A DNA stretch of 64,000 nt from Heterodera schachtii (GCA_023374025.1 SIJG01000112.1:236269-300268); one strand, 5' to 3'; numbered from the stretch's first letter, positions 37,512 through 48,733 are shown. Made by a program: numbers and translations. The notes: generated from the sequence alone by a model not told the origin.

Positions 37512-37825
37512 AGGGAAGAAGTATCTCTGAAAAGAAGAAAGGGCAGCAAATGTGGACCGGATTCATGAAATTTTGGTTCGAATTATCGTATTTGATCTCC
37601 AAAATGATGGCATGCACTGTGCTGCTTTTTGCCCGCTCTTTTTTGTTGTTGTTTAAAACTCTGAGCGTAGGAAGAAAATGAAAAAACACCACAAATTAGG
37701 TAGGTGTAATAACGTAGGATTATGCGCAGTGAAGAAATCGGTAATTTGAAAATTCATTTCTATCACCAATTCACGCCATTTTATACTCAAATTTTTTCCA
37801 CTGAAAAAAGTTCGTTACAAAAGTG

Positions 37826-37833
37826 TATAAAAG
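37826..37833 (+). promoter_or_regulatory. Putative TATA box of hexokinase
   Basis: TATAAAAG 88 bp before the proposed start codon, in otherwise AT-rich but non-repetitive DNA. No trans-splice acceptor is obvious between it and the ATG. Confidence 0.4.
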
Positions 37834-37920
37834 GGCACGATTTTGCTTGGACTGGTCATATTGTTCATTCAAAACATCTTCTTCATATTGCCTACCTACC
37901 TAAATCATATTTTGCTGCTA

Positions 37921-39874
37921 ATGGCAACCACCCATCAGCATAATCCCACGCCCGAGGTGTCCATTTTTGTCCATGTTTCTTTTCAACATTTAATTTAATT
38001 GTTTTTTTCATCCAGGTGAAGGAGCTGTGCAAGTGCCTGGCGCTGGACGACAATCAGCTGCGCGACATTATGGCAAAGATCGAGATGGAATACAAAAAAG
38101 GCCTTGACCCAGTGACCGGTGGATAATTGTGACCATGTTTACCCTTCCTAACCTCCCTCTCCCATTTTTAGCTCCGACAGCTTGCGTCAAAATGCTTCCG
38201 ACGTTCATCCGCGCGATTGCTGTTGGCGAAGAAAAGGGCGAATTCCTGGCACTGGACCTCGGCGGAACCAATTTTCGTGTCCTGCGCATCACTTTGGAGG
38301 GCGGCTGCCGTTCGACGATGCACAACAAAATCTACAGCATGCCCGACAGTGTTCAGCAAGGCACCGGCACGGAGGTGAGTTTTGCGGAGGATTCAGAATT
38401 TGTCAATTTTAAAGTGTCAACAATTTTTTCAGCTGTTCGACCACATCGCTGCGTGTCTGGCCGACTACATGCGTGAGCAGAATCTGACGAGCCACTCGAA
38501 GATGCCGCTGGGCTTCACCTTCTCCTTCCCGTGCCAACAGAATGGGCTCACCAATGCCGTCTTGACAAACTGGACGAAGGGATTTACCGTAAGAAAATTG
38601 ATTGATTTCTGAATATTTCTAAACTCCATTTTTTCAGGCTTCTGGCGTTGTCGGGGAGAACGTCGTCTACATGCTGCGCGACGCGTTCAAACGACGAGGC
38701 GACGTGGACATCGACGTGGTTGCACTGCTCAACGACACCACGGGGACGATGCTCGCCTGCTCCTTCATTGAACAACACTGCTACGTCGGAGTCATTGTCG
38801 GGACGGGTAAGAAAATTAATTTTTTGTTTGATTTTCAATTAAATCTCATATTTTTTCTTTTCAGGCTGCAATGCCGCATACATGGAGCGACTGGAGAATG
38901 TGCCGAAGCTCAAGGGAATTGTGAACCCCGCGGAAGGTAAAAATGGGAGGTGAAGGGTGGCCGCAAACGGCACTAATTTTTGAAACAATTTCAGATGGTC
39001 TGCCGGCGGAGATGTGCGTCAACACGGAATGGGGAGGATTCGGCGACGACGGCGCACTGGACCAATTCCTCACCATCTACGACCAGCAGTTGGACCAGCA
39101 GAGCCTCAACCCCGGCCGCCAGCGCTTTGAGAAGACCATTTCCGGCATGTACATGGTGGGAAAGTTTTAAAATTGAACAACAATTTATGTTAAAGAGAGT
39201 TTTCAGGGTGAGATCGTCCGTCTTGCGCTGGAGGACTTGGCACGTCGCGGCCTGTTGTTCAGCGGCGACTCCACTCGAATTTCCGAACGCGGCTGCATCT
39301 CCACCAAGATGGTGTCCGACATCGAAGGGTAAAACTGTTTTTGCTCTAAAAAATTGCTTAATTTCACTTCGTTTTCAGGTTTATGCACAGCACCGACGGG
39401 AACCCATTCGCCAAAGTCGGCGAGATGCTGCGTGCCATCGGTGAGTTGTCATTTGATCATTTTTTAGTCTTTCAACATCCCATTATCCCATTTTAGGCAT
39501 TTCCAACTCATCGGCCGCCGACTGTGCAAATGTCGCCTACGTCAGCTCTTTGATTGGCACGCGCGCCGCCCATCTCTGTGCCTGTGGGCTTGCCGCCATC
39601 CTCAACCGCATGCAGAGGCCCCGCGTGACGATCGGCGTCGACGGCTCCGTGTTCCGCTTCCACCCGACCTTCAAATTCAACCTGGACCAGAAGATCAAGG
39701 CGCTGTTGGCTGTCAAATGCGAAGTGAGTTTCAAGTTCTAATATCGTTTTTCGGAATGATTAATTTTCCCCATAATTTCAGTTCTTCATGGTGCTCAGCG
39801 AGGACGGCAGTGGACGAGGCGCAGCAGTCGCAGCAGCGGTCGCATTGCGGATGAATCGTCTTGTGGGAGCGTGA
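37921..39874 (+). CDS. hxk: Hexokinase
   Basis: Cytosolic enzyme that phosphorylates glucose with ATP to glucose-6-phosphate, the first step of glycolysis. Eleven exons fit in phase: 37921-37956, 38016-38118, 38172-38374, 38433-38588, 38638-38806, 38865-38936, 38995-39155, 39207-39328, 39379-39440, 39497-39723 and 39782-39874; 1404 bases, 467 residues, the usual size of a single-domain hexokinase. Diagnostic motifs: phosphate loop LDLGGTNFR (residues 74-82), sugar-site stretch [14 protein letters not shown], catalytic Asp199 in [18 protein letters not shown], and C-terminal [12 protein letters not shown] and [11 protein letters not shown]. The 12-codon first exon ([12 protein letters not shown]) is chosen because it joins in phase and is preceded by a TATA box. 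Introns are 48-66 bp, all GT-AG. Exons are clearly GC-richer than the surrounding DNA. Start exon is the least certain part. Confidence 0.93.
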
Positions 39875-40446
39875 ACAGCCTGTGACGATGCCGTCCGATG
39901 TCAGATGTGTGGATCTTAGCCCCCATAATGTCATATGTATTGTAATGTTAGGCATTTTGTCCATGTCAGTTTGTATATAAGGTTGAATTCCTAAGCACAA
40001 TGATGTTCCATTATTCACAATTTGTATCAATTGTTCATATGTATTGTGTGGTGTGATAAATGAGAAAACATTTATGTCGTTGCAAAGACTGGAAAATTGA
40101 TTACCTATTTCAGTTTCAGAAGTTGGCACTTGTTTAGAGGTTTTTTTTTGTTGTTCGAATTGAAGTTAAATTTAAGTGAAAGAATTGCGGCGATAAATTC
40201 GCAAGTCCCTGCGGTGAAGTAAAAAAATAAAATTTTTAAAAAGGTCGTGTAAAAACGCTTTTTCTTGGGGTTTTCTGGTCGCTTATCACGAATCTGACAT
40301 TCATTTTGACTAATTTCAAATCCCGGACCCGAATTCGACAAAAAGTCGAAAATTCAAATTTTTCAAAATTTACTTTTGTTTTGGAATCTGTACAGAATGA
40401 CATTTTCTTCTGTTTTAATGATTTTGTGACTAATTTTTTCGCGCCG

Positions 40447-40981
40447 TCGTTTTCGCGCCGCCGTTTTCGCGCCAAAGAAAAAAATGAAAAAAAACAATCT
40501 TTCTTATAAAAATTTAACAAAAAAGCAAGAAAAATTTTAGAACAAACTAAGGTCGCATTTCATAGTTAAGGGAAATACCAGTGAGAAAATTGATAATGTT
40601 TTCGTGATTCACATTGGCATTGGCATAATTATGATCATTTTGTGGGACGAAGTTATCATAATTTTGGTAAAAATTCACTTTAAACTTAATATAGTCGACA
40701 TATTAGGTGTGGAAATCCACCAAAAAAAAAACAAAAAATCTTTTACTCCGGGTGAATCCGAACCTGACCACCCCTTAGCCTGCTACAGAATGCCAGATAC
40801 ACAGGGATTCTGCGGTCATAAGCGATGTCCTAACTGAAATTTGATTTCTGATTAGTGATCACTGATCAGTATAGTTGGTAGTTATCTTTATTTGATCAGT
40901 AAAAACTAAATTTCTTTAATATATATACTCCTATTTATTTTACAAATATGCAACCGCGCGAAAACGGCGGCGCGAAAACGA
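40447..40981. mobile_element. Foldback element with iterated ends (element C)
   Basis: Left end TCGTTTTCGCGCCGCCGTTT (40447 on) is perfectly inverted at 40956-40981. The word TTTTCGCGCC occurs three times at the left side and twice at the right, so the terminal repeat is a small tandem array, as in elements A, E and F. The 480-bp interior is AT-rich and without a gene. No clear target duplication. Confidence 0.65.
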
Positions 40982-41010
40982 CCCCGACCGAAGCAAAGTC
41001 GTGTGATAAT

Positions 41011-41330
41011 AATGCCAACTGTTGCGCCATTTGAATTGGTGAACGAACGGACCGAAGAAAAGCTGAGACCGGAGGAAATGTCACTTTATGGTGGTGCTGA
41101 TTGGCTGTTGAAGAAATGTCCAATTAGTGAAAAGGCGGCGGCGGTTCAGTGGAAAATCGACGAAAATTTGGATGACAATTTGAACAATGTCAATTTTACT
41201 TTCTGGGAAGGCATTAATTGCATTGGGTGAGACTCCGAAACGGCATTCATTTTGATTTTGTCGAAAAATTAAAAAAAAATTTATTACGTGCACAAAATGG
41301 CATCAGCAGAAGAGAGGGGAGCAGAAAGAA
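41011..41330 (+). pseudogene. F-box-like family fragment, subfamily II exons 4-5
   Basis: Encodes PTVAPFELVNERTEEKLRPE, then DWLLKKCPISEK and NLNNVNFTFW, ending at a normal GG|GTGAG donor (41226). A remnant of the last exon (ATCAGCAGAAGAGAG) is visible near 41303. Exons 1-3 are missing; the homology begins 30 bases after element C, so that insertion may mark the break. Confidence 0.75.
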
Positions 41331-41934
41331 AAGCATGGCATACATAAAAAAAGCAAAGCTGAAGCGGTGCCAAAATCATTTCTGCATAAAACCAACAACA
41401 AACAGGCCAAATTTGTAAATTTCGTCCCCTAATAATTAATGAAAGGATTTTTAGTAAAATCGCAAAATTATTGCCAAAATAGTTGCTAAAATTCTGAAAA
41501 TGCCAAAGTATCTTGCTAAAAATTGTTTCCATAGACTCCACCGTTTGGACCAGCGCATTTCTCATTGTGAATGTGAAAACAGTCAAAATCATTCACATGA
41601 TGAAAATGCGCTGGTCTGATTTGGCTCAAAAAGTTGCCGATGGAATTTTCATTTTTTACATATTCATTGACCAAATGCGTCCTGTTTTCAAAATTTCCCC
41701 GATTCCTTTGGGATGTCGGGCCTCTCAAAGTTTTTCTTAAACATTCTTAAAGCCAATTACGGTTTCAAAAAATCACTAATTTATCCCAAAGGCATATATA
41801 CATATACATATAATACAATTTGTGATCACTGATGAGAAACATAAAGAACAATTTTATAAAAGTCAAATGGGCTCAAATTCATTATCCAATTCCATCTTTC
41901 ACTTTGGTTGGTCACTTCTCAGCAATTCATTCTG
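41331..41934. other. Intergenic with a short palindrome
   Basis: 41548-41616 is an inverted repeat with arms starting GACCAGCGCATTT. Otherwise no feature I can support. Confidence 0.5.
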
Positions 41935-43019
41935 TCACTTTTGCTGCTGATCACTTGGGCTAGGGGTTTCGTCAAGAAGCCTAAAAATCAAAAAAATAAT
42001 TCCATCCAATCGCTTCCTTTTCCCATTTTGTCCATTTGCTTTCATCTCGCGCAATCGGAGAACGGACGAATAAAAAATGATCGCAAAAGTTAATCCTTTT
42101 CAATGCTAATTGTTCTTGAGTAAATTCATTGATCAGATCAAAGGGCACAACGGACTCATAGAAAGAATAAACGATAACAATAAAAATGACGGAGATGAAG
42201 AATTGAAAAATGCCTAAAATTTAAAAATACATTAATTAATTAGTTAATTAATGGTAAGCACCGTTTTTAAGGCTTCAATATTCGGCGACAAAATCCAATC
42301 ACCCATGTCCATGAACAACGAACATTTGAGCACCTTTGGCACATTGTCCGGACGGGGAGAAAAAACCCATTTGGCCACCGCTTGTCCATCCGATGCCGCA
42401 GCACTGTCATCGGCCGGAAATTCGGTGAAGAAACCGTCGAAGCCGTATAATTTGACAATGCGAAGAGATGGACATTCGTTGAGAATTGACGGGACAATTT
42501 GTCGCAAGCGGTGAAAAATTCCGACGGGCAATTCCAAGCCATGAGTGTTTTTTTCCGATCATTGGCCAAATGTTGCGCAAAATGAACTCAAAAGTGCGGC
42601 GACTGTTCGTGCGCATGGCCAAATTAATTTGATATTTGGTGAAAAGTTGGCGAAAATGGTGGAGAAAAGCGATGGCACTGTTGTTCATATGTCTGAAAAT
42701 GAAATAATGGCAGACAGAATACAAAAAAAATCATTCATTTCACCTTATTAAAATGTCTTCGAATCCGAGGACTTTCTTTGGCAACGGATTTTGCGGAATT
42801 TGCATCGATTTCCAACGGCAATTGGTAATTTCCATTTTCTTTTGGCCATTTTCTCCAATTTTGTTGTTAATCCGAATAATTACGAATGTCCATTTGCGAA
42901 TTTTGAAGTGTTCGTCGACGTAATAGTCAAATCGGTGGCTAATCATCGCAATTCCAAGGCCAAGTTGTGAAGGCGTAATTAAATCGAACACCAAAAGCCA
43001 ACAGTCGGAGGAGATGACA
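41935..43019 (-). pseudogene. F-box-like family pseudogene, subfamily I
   Basis: Exon 2 starts at 43019 after a TTTCAG acceptor (ISSDCWLLVFDL, LGLGIAMISHRFDYYVDEHFK). Exon 3 reads NNSAIAFLHHFRQLFTK then NIWPMIGKK, where a run of seven identical bases (42547-42553) shifts the frame; the rest continues as GIFHRLRQIVPSILNECPSL and DDSAAASDGQAVAKWVF. Exon 4 has a second shift before PFDLINEFTQEQL and lacks its normal end. The last exon reads LLDETPSPSDQQQK and stops at 41935, matching the subfamily I tail. No exon 1 is visible. Two independent shifts make a pseudogene more likely than sequencing error alone. Confidence 0.75.
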
Positions 43020-43143
43020 CTGAAAAATTAAATTAAATCCAATGCGTCAATAAACGACCGTTTAATAAAATCGCGCAAAAATTGGCAAAAAAATTAGTAT
43101 AAAAGTGGTTGCTTTTGCTGCGCCACTTTCATTATTATTATTA

Positions 43144-43705
43144 GGGCTGCTAATTTTATGTAAATACATATTTTTTTTCCTGGATTCTCCATAGCCTAAT
43201 TAGTGGGAAAAACACTTTCTTTTTTGTGTTTGCGAACAAAAGTTGGGACTTTTATTTACATATTTTTACATATTTTGGGATTTTTCTACATATTACATAT
43301 GTACATATTATTATACATATTTTGGACTTTTTCGTACATATTTCGCAATTTTTCGTACATATTTTCATTTTTTTAACATATTTTGAGGATTTTGGAGAAT
43401 TATAGAAATTTTTTGTGAAAAATTAAAAAAAAATTTTTGAAAATGTATCCCTAAAAATCGATTTTTTTTTCAAAAAATTATATATCAAAAATTAATTTTG
43501 AAATATTAAAAGGTAATTCTAAGACTATTTTTGTCATTTTTATGACATTTTGTGCCTATTTCATTTTTTACCAAGAATTTTTTTCCAAAAAATATTTTAG
43601 TACATATTTGGAGGTTTTTGTACATATTTCATACATATTTTAGCATTTTTTATACATATTGTATTTACATAATTCGCGATTTTTCTTACATAAAATTAGC
43701 AGCCC
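43144..43705. mobile_element. Foldback element with iterated ends, TA target (element D)
   Basis: Ends GGGCTGCTAATTTTATGTAA and its complement, flanked by TA (43142-43143 and 43706-43707) in a TTA-repeat context. Both subterminal parts repeat TACATATTT words, about six on the left and four to five on the right in inverted sense. No reading frame inside. Confidence 0.75.
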
Positions 43706-43796
43706 TAATTATTATTATTATTATTCATTAAAAAGAAAAATAAACCCGAAAACCCAATATATCAAAAAATTAAAGAAAAAAGGGGAACCATAAATC

Positions 43797-45077
43797 CAAA
43801 TGTTCGAATTTCGGAATTTATTTTGCTCAACATTTGGCCAACGCTCCGCGTTTCTATTCGTGCGCTGTTTTTGAGTTCCATCGCTTTTCGCCGTATGCGC
43901 CAATTGGCCCCGTCACTTCTCAGCGATTGTCCATCCCTTCTTGCTGTGTTTTTCGATAACGACATTTTCCCGGAATTTCCGCCCGATGAAAGTGCCAATG
44001 CGTCGGATGGCCAAGCGGTGGCCAAATGGTTGTTGATGCCACGTCCGGATGGTCGGATCAAGTGGCTCCAATGCTCTTTGAATTCACCGGTGGATCAATG
44101 GTCGTCAACGATGGAGCAGATAAAAGCGGTGATTATCCCTATTTAATTGGGTTTTTTCTATGAATTTTTGTCCCCTTTTTCAGGCATTTTACAATACTTC
44201 TTCTCCGGTTACTTTTTGCATTCACTTTCGGCTGTCTTCTCCGATTGACTCCGCTGTGCCATTTCATCGGATCAACGAAGTGACTGGGGAGCAATTGGAA
44301 CTGAAACAATTTGCCCTCGATGATTTTGAGCTCTTCCGTGGCCCAATTGGATGGGATGAACGAAATAGGGAAAATATGAGGGCAGAATTCAAAGCTCGAC
44401 AGAACCCAATTGACATTGTGATCAGCGATGGCGGATTCGATGACGGGTGAGTGAACAATTTTAAAGTGCTTAAGGATTTTATGAGTCCAATCGTCGACAG
44501 TTTTGCCTAGACATTATGCTTTCAATTCGTATAAAGAATGTACGGTTTTGTTTTGAAATGGACAGAATTATTGGTACTAAAAAGCAAGGCTCTATTGCAG
44601 TTCACACGACCATAAATTTTTTATTTTTTTTTGCAACTTTAATGCACCATAACTTTTTATAGAAGTATCCAAATTAAACTTTCTTAGTATCATTTGATAG
44701 CGCTAAGAGTCCTCTATTAGTCTGCAAAATTTCAAAGAATTTCTTTGTGTTTCAAAAAAGTTATGGTCCAAAAATACTTAGAAAATCAATTTTTTTTTTT
44801 TAAATTTTCTATTCATACCTTTTTTGAAACATAACGAAATTCTTTGAAGTTTTGCAGACTAATTGAGGACCCTTAGCGCTATCAAATGATACTAAGCAAG
44901 GATGTTTAGTTGACTTGACTCATAAAAATGCCATTGAATTCATAAAATGCCAATGACTTAAAATGTGCAATCGAATCATCGTTTTTCAGTCTTCTTCTCG
45001 ACGCCGCTTCTCCCGGGCCGAGTGATCAGCAAAAGAAAGGGATCAACAACCAATTGATTGGTGACGAAATTGTCTGA
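43797..45077 (+). pseudogene. F-box-like family copy, subfamily I, 5'-truncated
   Basis: Exon 3 is cut at its start (43797-44128) and reads FILLNIWPTLRVSIRALFLS, RRMRQLAPSLLSDCPSL and DESANASDGQAVAKWLL. Exon 4 (44184-44446) and exon 5 (44990-45077) are open and in phase: INEVTGEQLELKQF, GPIGWDERN, ISDGGFDDG joined to LLLDAASPGPSDQQKKG and a stop. Exons 1-2 and the beginning of exon 3 are missing; the border lies about 90 bases after element D. The intron between exons 4 and 5 is expanded to 543 bp by a palindrome (44685-44902). This is the best-preserved 3' half of subfamily I in the window. Confidence 0.75.
44685..44902. mobile_element. Palindromic insertion in intron 4 of the 43797 copy
   Basis: Arms starting TTCTTAGTATCATTTGATAG on the left and the complement ending ATGATACTAAG on the right, including CTGCAAAATTTCAAAGAATT and its complement, around a short AT-rich loop. 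Different in sequence from the palindrome in the same intron of the 25905 copy. Confidence 0.7.
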
Positions 45078-45359
45078 CCGAAAAGATTTTGGCACTTTGC
45101 CATTTCAATATTGCCTAATTGTTTGTTTGTTTGTATTTGACTTTTCTTGATCGCAAATGCGTCCATTTCCATTGTATTTTAATGTGCATGTAATTAATTA
45201 ATTGAAACAAAAACAAATTTTGGGTATGTATTTTTGATAAATTTCCCATTTCTTAGGGGTGTATTTTTCTGAACTTTTTCGGATCGATTCTTAGGGGTGT
45301 ATTTTTCGTTTTTATTGCATTTTTTAGTAATAAATTTTTTCAAAATAGCTGAAAATATT

Positions 45360-45736
45360 TTAGAAAATTAGATTTTGTTGGGTAGTTGACGGCCGACAAC
45401 GGAAAATCCACAAAATGGTAACTGCCAACGATTCGTATAGACATTTTCGGTTTTGGTCCTTCGTCTTTTTCAATTCTGATAATTCTCCAAATTGTCAATT
45501 CGCTTTTTCCATCAAAATGTTTGTCCACCAAAACATCGAAACGGTCGGAAATCAGTGCCATTTTGAGGCGAGTTGAGCATGGTCAAATGATGGGAGAATG
45601 TCCATCCAAACGTCACTACAAAGCCAACTGAAACATGGAAAAAATTGGATAAAATAATTTGTAATTTTTTAAAAGAATTCCTTACCGTTTGTTCATTTTT
45701 GCTGCATCAAAAATGTCTTTTCGACGTCTTTATATA
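45360..45736 (-). pseudogene. F-box-like family relic, subfamily II exons 1-2
   Basis: Start exon MNKR (ATG 45696-45694) with a normal donor, TATA box TATATAAAG at 45736-45728, then exon 2 reading WLCSDVWMDILPSF. One base is lost at LGLK, shifting the frame; it continues as MALISDRFDVLVDKHFDG and ELTIWRIIRIEKD, and is damaged again near its end. No exons 3-5 follow. Confidence 0.75.
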
Positions 45737-45989
45737 CCCAAATAAAAGTGAGAGATTTGAAAACGGATGGAGGAGATTAAATGTTCTTTTGGCCAAAAAT
45801 ATGGCCATAATCACCCAGTTTTACTCAAAATAAAAATGAATTGTTTCACAAGGATAGTGCGAATGGGTAAGGCCAATTCGACAGATGCAAAAATAGCAAA
45901 AATTAGGTTTCCTAAATTTTTGTATATATTTTTTGAATTTTGGTGAAAAAAAGCATTTCTAAGAGAAAATGATGGCATAAAATCCGTTT

Positions 45990-46092
45990 CCTATTGATGA
46001 GATCGATCCTTTCTGAAATATATAATTAATTTCCATTGCTTTAATCCAATTCTTCTTCTTCCACCGCTGGTGGCGACAATGGCATAAAATTA
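45990..46092 (-). pseudogene. Last-exon relic of a subfamily II copy
   Basis: Minus-strand CCATTGTCGCCACCAGCGG followed by acidic GAAGAAGAA codons and the usual AATTATAT downstream block, as in the tails at 32989 and 50230. Nothing else of the gene remains. Confidence 0.55.
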
Positions 46093-46212
46093 TTTTCATT
46101 TTTTTATTTTCGACAATTTCAAAAATTGAATGACACCCGTTTTAAGCAATTTTAAAAAATTAAACTCTGGCGGCATATATGAAAAGGGGAGGTGGGTCAA
46201 TCTCGGCTCCAT

Positions 46213-46901
46213 GACATTTCGCCAACTGGACATTTCGCCAACTAAGCCAAATTCGGACGTTTCGCCAACTAACCATAATTCTGACATTTCGCCAACTGAC
46301 ATTTCGCCAACTTAACATCTCGCCAATTGACATCTCGCCAACTGAACATCTCGCCAACTAAGCCAAATTCGGACGTCTCGCTAACTCACCCAAAAAATGA
46401 CATTTCGCCAACTAATTTTGCCATCTACTCTAAAATTGTTTTTTTCTCTCGAATAATAGTATAGTTTAATATAATGTGTATCTATGAAAAAACAGGGCCC
46501 TCAGTGATTTTCCTGCTTATCATATCACTTATCAATTCATCGCAGTGACTGTATTTCTTTGATGAGACTCAGAATCCCTACGTATCATCGTGCCTGGCAA
46601 AAAAAAACAACTCATTCGGTTCTGTTCTGACATGAAATATACAAAGGATTCTGATTCTCTGACCCAAGAAATAGAAAATTCACTGCTCTGAATTGTTAAG
46701 AAAGCAGATATACATTTATATAATTTTTATTATCATTAAATCAATATAGACTAAAAAATTTGTTTTAGTTTAGTTGGCGAAATGTCAATTGGCAAAACGT
46801 CCGAATCTGGCTTAGTTGGCGAAACGTCCGAATTTGGCTTAGTTGGCGAGATGTCAGTTGGCGAAATGTCAGTTGGCGAGATGTCCAGTTGGCGAAATGT
46901 C
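46213..46901. mobile_element. Foldback element with iterated ends (element E)
   Basis: Left arm (46213 to about 46415) and right arm (about 46770-46901) are inverted arrays of the word GACATTTCGCCAACT with variants GACATCTCGCCAACT and AAGCCAAATTCGGACGTTTC. The order of variants is partly mirrored between the arms. The interior (about 350 bp) is AT-rich with no gene. No target duplication seen. Confidence 0.7.
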
Positions 46902-47164
46902 GGTACACCGGGGCGGGGGGGGGGGGTCAGAAATTTGCCTTTACGAAATACGAAATACCCCCCCCCCCCCCACCCACCCACCCCTCAGAGGCCAAAATTT
47001 TGATTTTTTTTTCAATTTCGTAAAAATTTCCCATTTTACCAGTGCTTTTTCGTTTTTGGTCGAAAATTTTACGAAATTTCCTCGGACCCCCGTACGATTT
47101 AAAAGGAAACGTATATCAAATGCATCAATTAATTATAAATATGGCCGATCACTTCTTTGAAATT

Positions 47165-47265
47165 GATGAACCATTCTGATTTGAAAAACCATTCCAACGC
47201 AATTCCTTCGGTTGTCCATTTTTTGTCGGAGTGTGTAACCATTTGGCCAACGCCTGCCAAGCAGA
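47165..47265 (-). pseudogene. F-box-like exon 3 fragment, subfamily II
   Basis: Minus strand encodes AWQALAKWLHTPTKNGQPKE, the conserved end of exon 3 (compare GQVLTKWLHTPSKNGQPK). A second, inverted fragment of the same piece (EAVSKWLHTPTNN then stop) lies at 47328-47372 on the plus strand. Confidence 0.65.
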
Positions 47266-47516
47266 AATTGCATTTTTCCGGTTTTTCATTTTTAGTCTAA
47301 AAATGTTTTAAGTGATCTTTTATTGAAGCAGAGGCAGTGTCCAAATGGCTGCACACTCCGACCAACAACTGATTTTGAAAGTCCGTCCCGCCCGGGCATT
47401 CATTTATTTTTCCATTTCTTCTGCTCCAGTTTTTTTCAATAATTTTGAAATTTTATGGCATAATGTAACTATATTATTTTTGGAAAAATGCACCGCAAAA
47501 AAATGGCTCCCTGATG

Positions 47517-48733
47517 TTTCGTCACTGAACTTTTCGTCACTGAACCTTTCGTCACTGAAATAAATTTTTAAAAAATTAAACACTATGCCATACACTTTAT
47601 AATTTTTTTTAGCCAAAACCCATAAAATTTGTGCAAAATGGTATGAAATTTCACTTAACACACCATTACGAAAATGAGCTTCTGAAAGGTTTTGACAACC
47701 AAATTGGAAAATCTTGGTATAAATCGAAAGCTCTTGATGAGAAGCTTTTTCTAAGCAAATTCTAGCCGATTCATGAGTATAAAAAAGATATGGGCGTTCG
47801 AAAATTTGTTTGAATAAATTTTCAATGGGTCTTGTCCCGCAGGTTGTTTGAATCAAGCAGAGTTGTTACAATTGTTGTGTTGCAGATAAATGGACTTTCT
47901 CTTATGGCCTTTTCCCCTAATTCCGTTGAATTGTATATTATAATCAGCAAAAATGTGTTGTTAGCGTTCAAATTCTTTAATCATTCGCTTAACAAAATGC
48001 TTAGACTGGTTTGGGGTTCTAGTCGGTTTTACGCGTTCCATGACATTTTGTGTCCATGGCAGGGATGGCATCCGAGGCCACAAAAATTCCAGGAAATCAG
48101 AATTTCGTGCCATCATTGATCCATGGTATTTTAGCCGTCTTAATAACTAAGAGGAAACCTATTTTTCTTTTGTCCGGTATTCAGTAATCTTTTATAACTA
48201 AAATGTCGTTGTTAAACCTAAGGTATCATGACAACTCATACACAAGCAACTCGAACAATTGCTTAGACTAGGCATGCGTAAACTGTTGTTGGGACGCGAA
48301 AAATGTGATGGTACGCGTAAAATGCCATGGGACGCGTAAAACCGACTAGAACCATGATTTGGTTCAAGAAGCACTCTTTAAATATTATGCCATCCCAAAA
48401 AAATTTCTAGTCACTAAACTTTACACACTTCCTTTACTCAACATTAGCCAAATATCTCAAATGACCCACAAATAACTACAAAAACCCGGGCGAGGGTTAA
48501 AGGTTATTCCTATGATCGAACCAATTCTAAAACAAATTAATCGGCCTACGAATCAGAAAGTTAAATATTAGACTGATTTTTTTTAAATAAATTAGGTATG
48601 TAGGTATATAATTTTAAAAAATTTAATTTATTTTTCGTTTAAAATTATTTATTTTATTTATTTTCGTTTAAAATTATTTATTTTATTTTAGTGACGAAAG
48701 GTTCAGTGACGAAAAGTTTAGTGACGAATCGTT
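47517..48733. mobile_element. Foldback element with iterated ends (element F)
   Basis: Left end is three copies of TTTTCGTCACTGAAC; the right end (48685-48733) is the inverted array with GTGACGAAAGGTTCAGTGAC. The ~1.1-kb interior carries a minus-strand open frame from 47856 (IENLFKQIFERPYLFYTHES...) that runs into the left terminal array; I do not recognise it. A second inverted-repeat element lies inside (48015-48353). Confidence 0.65.
48015..48353. mobile_element. Nested inverted-repeat element (element G)
   Basis: Perfect 22-bp inverted ends starting GGTTCTAGTCGGTTTTACGC. Both sides continue with repeated TTTTACGCG and CCCATGG / CCATGACATTTT words, so again iterated ends. It lies wholly within element F. 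A single end of the same family, GGTTCTAGTAGGTTTTACGC, is found on the minus strand at 52255-52205. Confidence 0.7.

Noticed and set aside
37489..37692. Upstream first exon for the EK-rich gene
   Set aside because: Joining would need a 33-bp intron and gives no recognisable sequence; an acceptor just before the MSFYDPF start is simpler.
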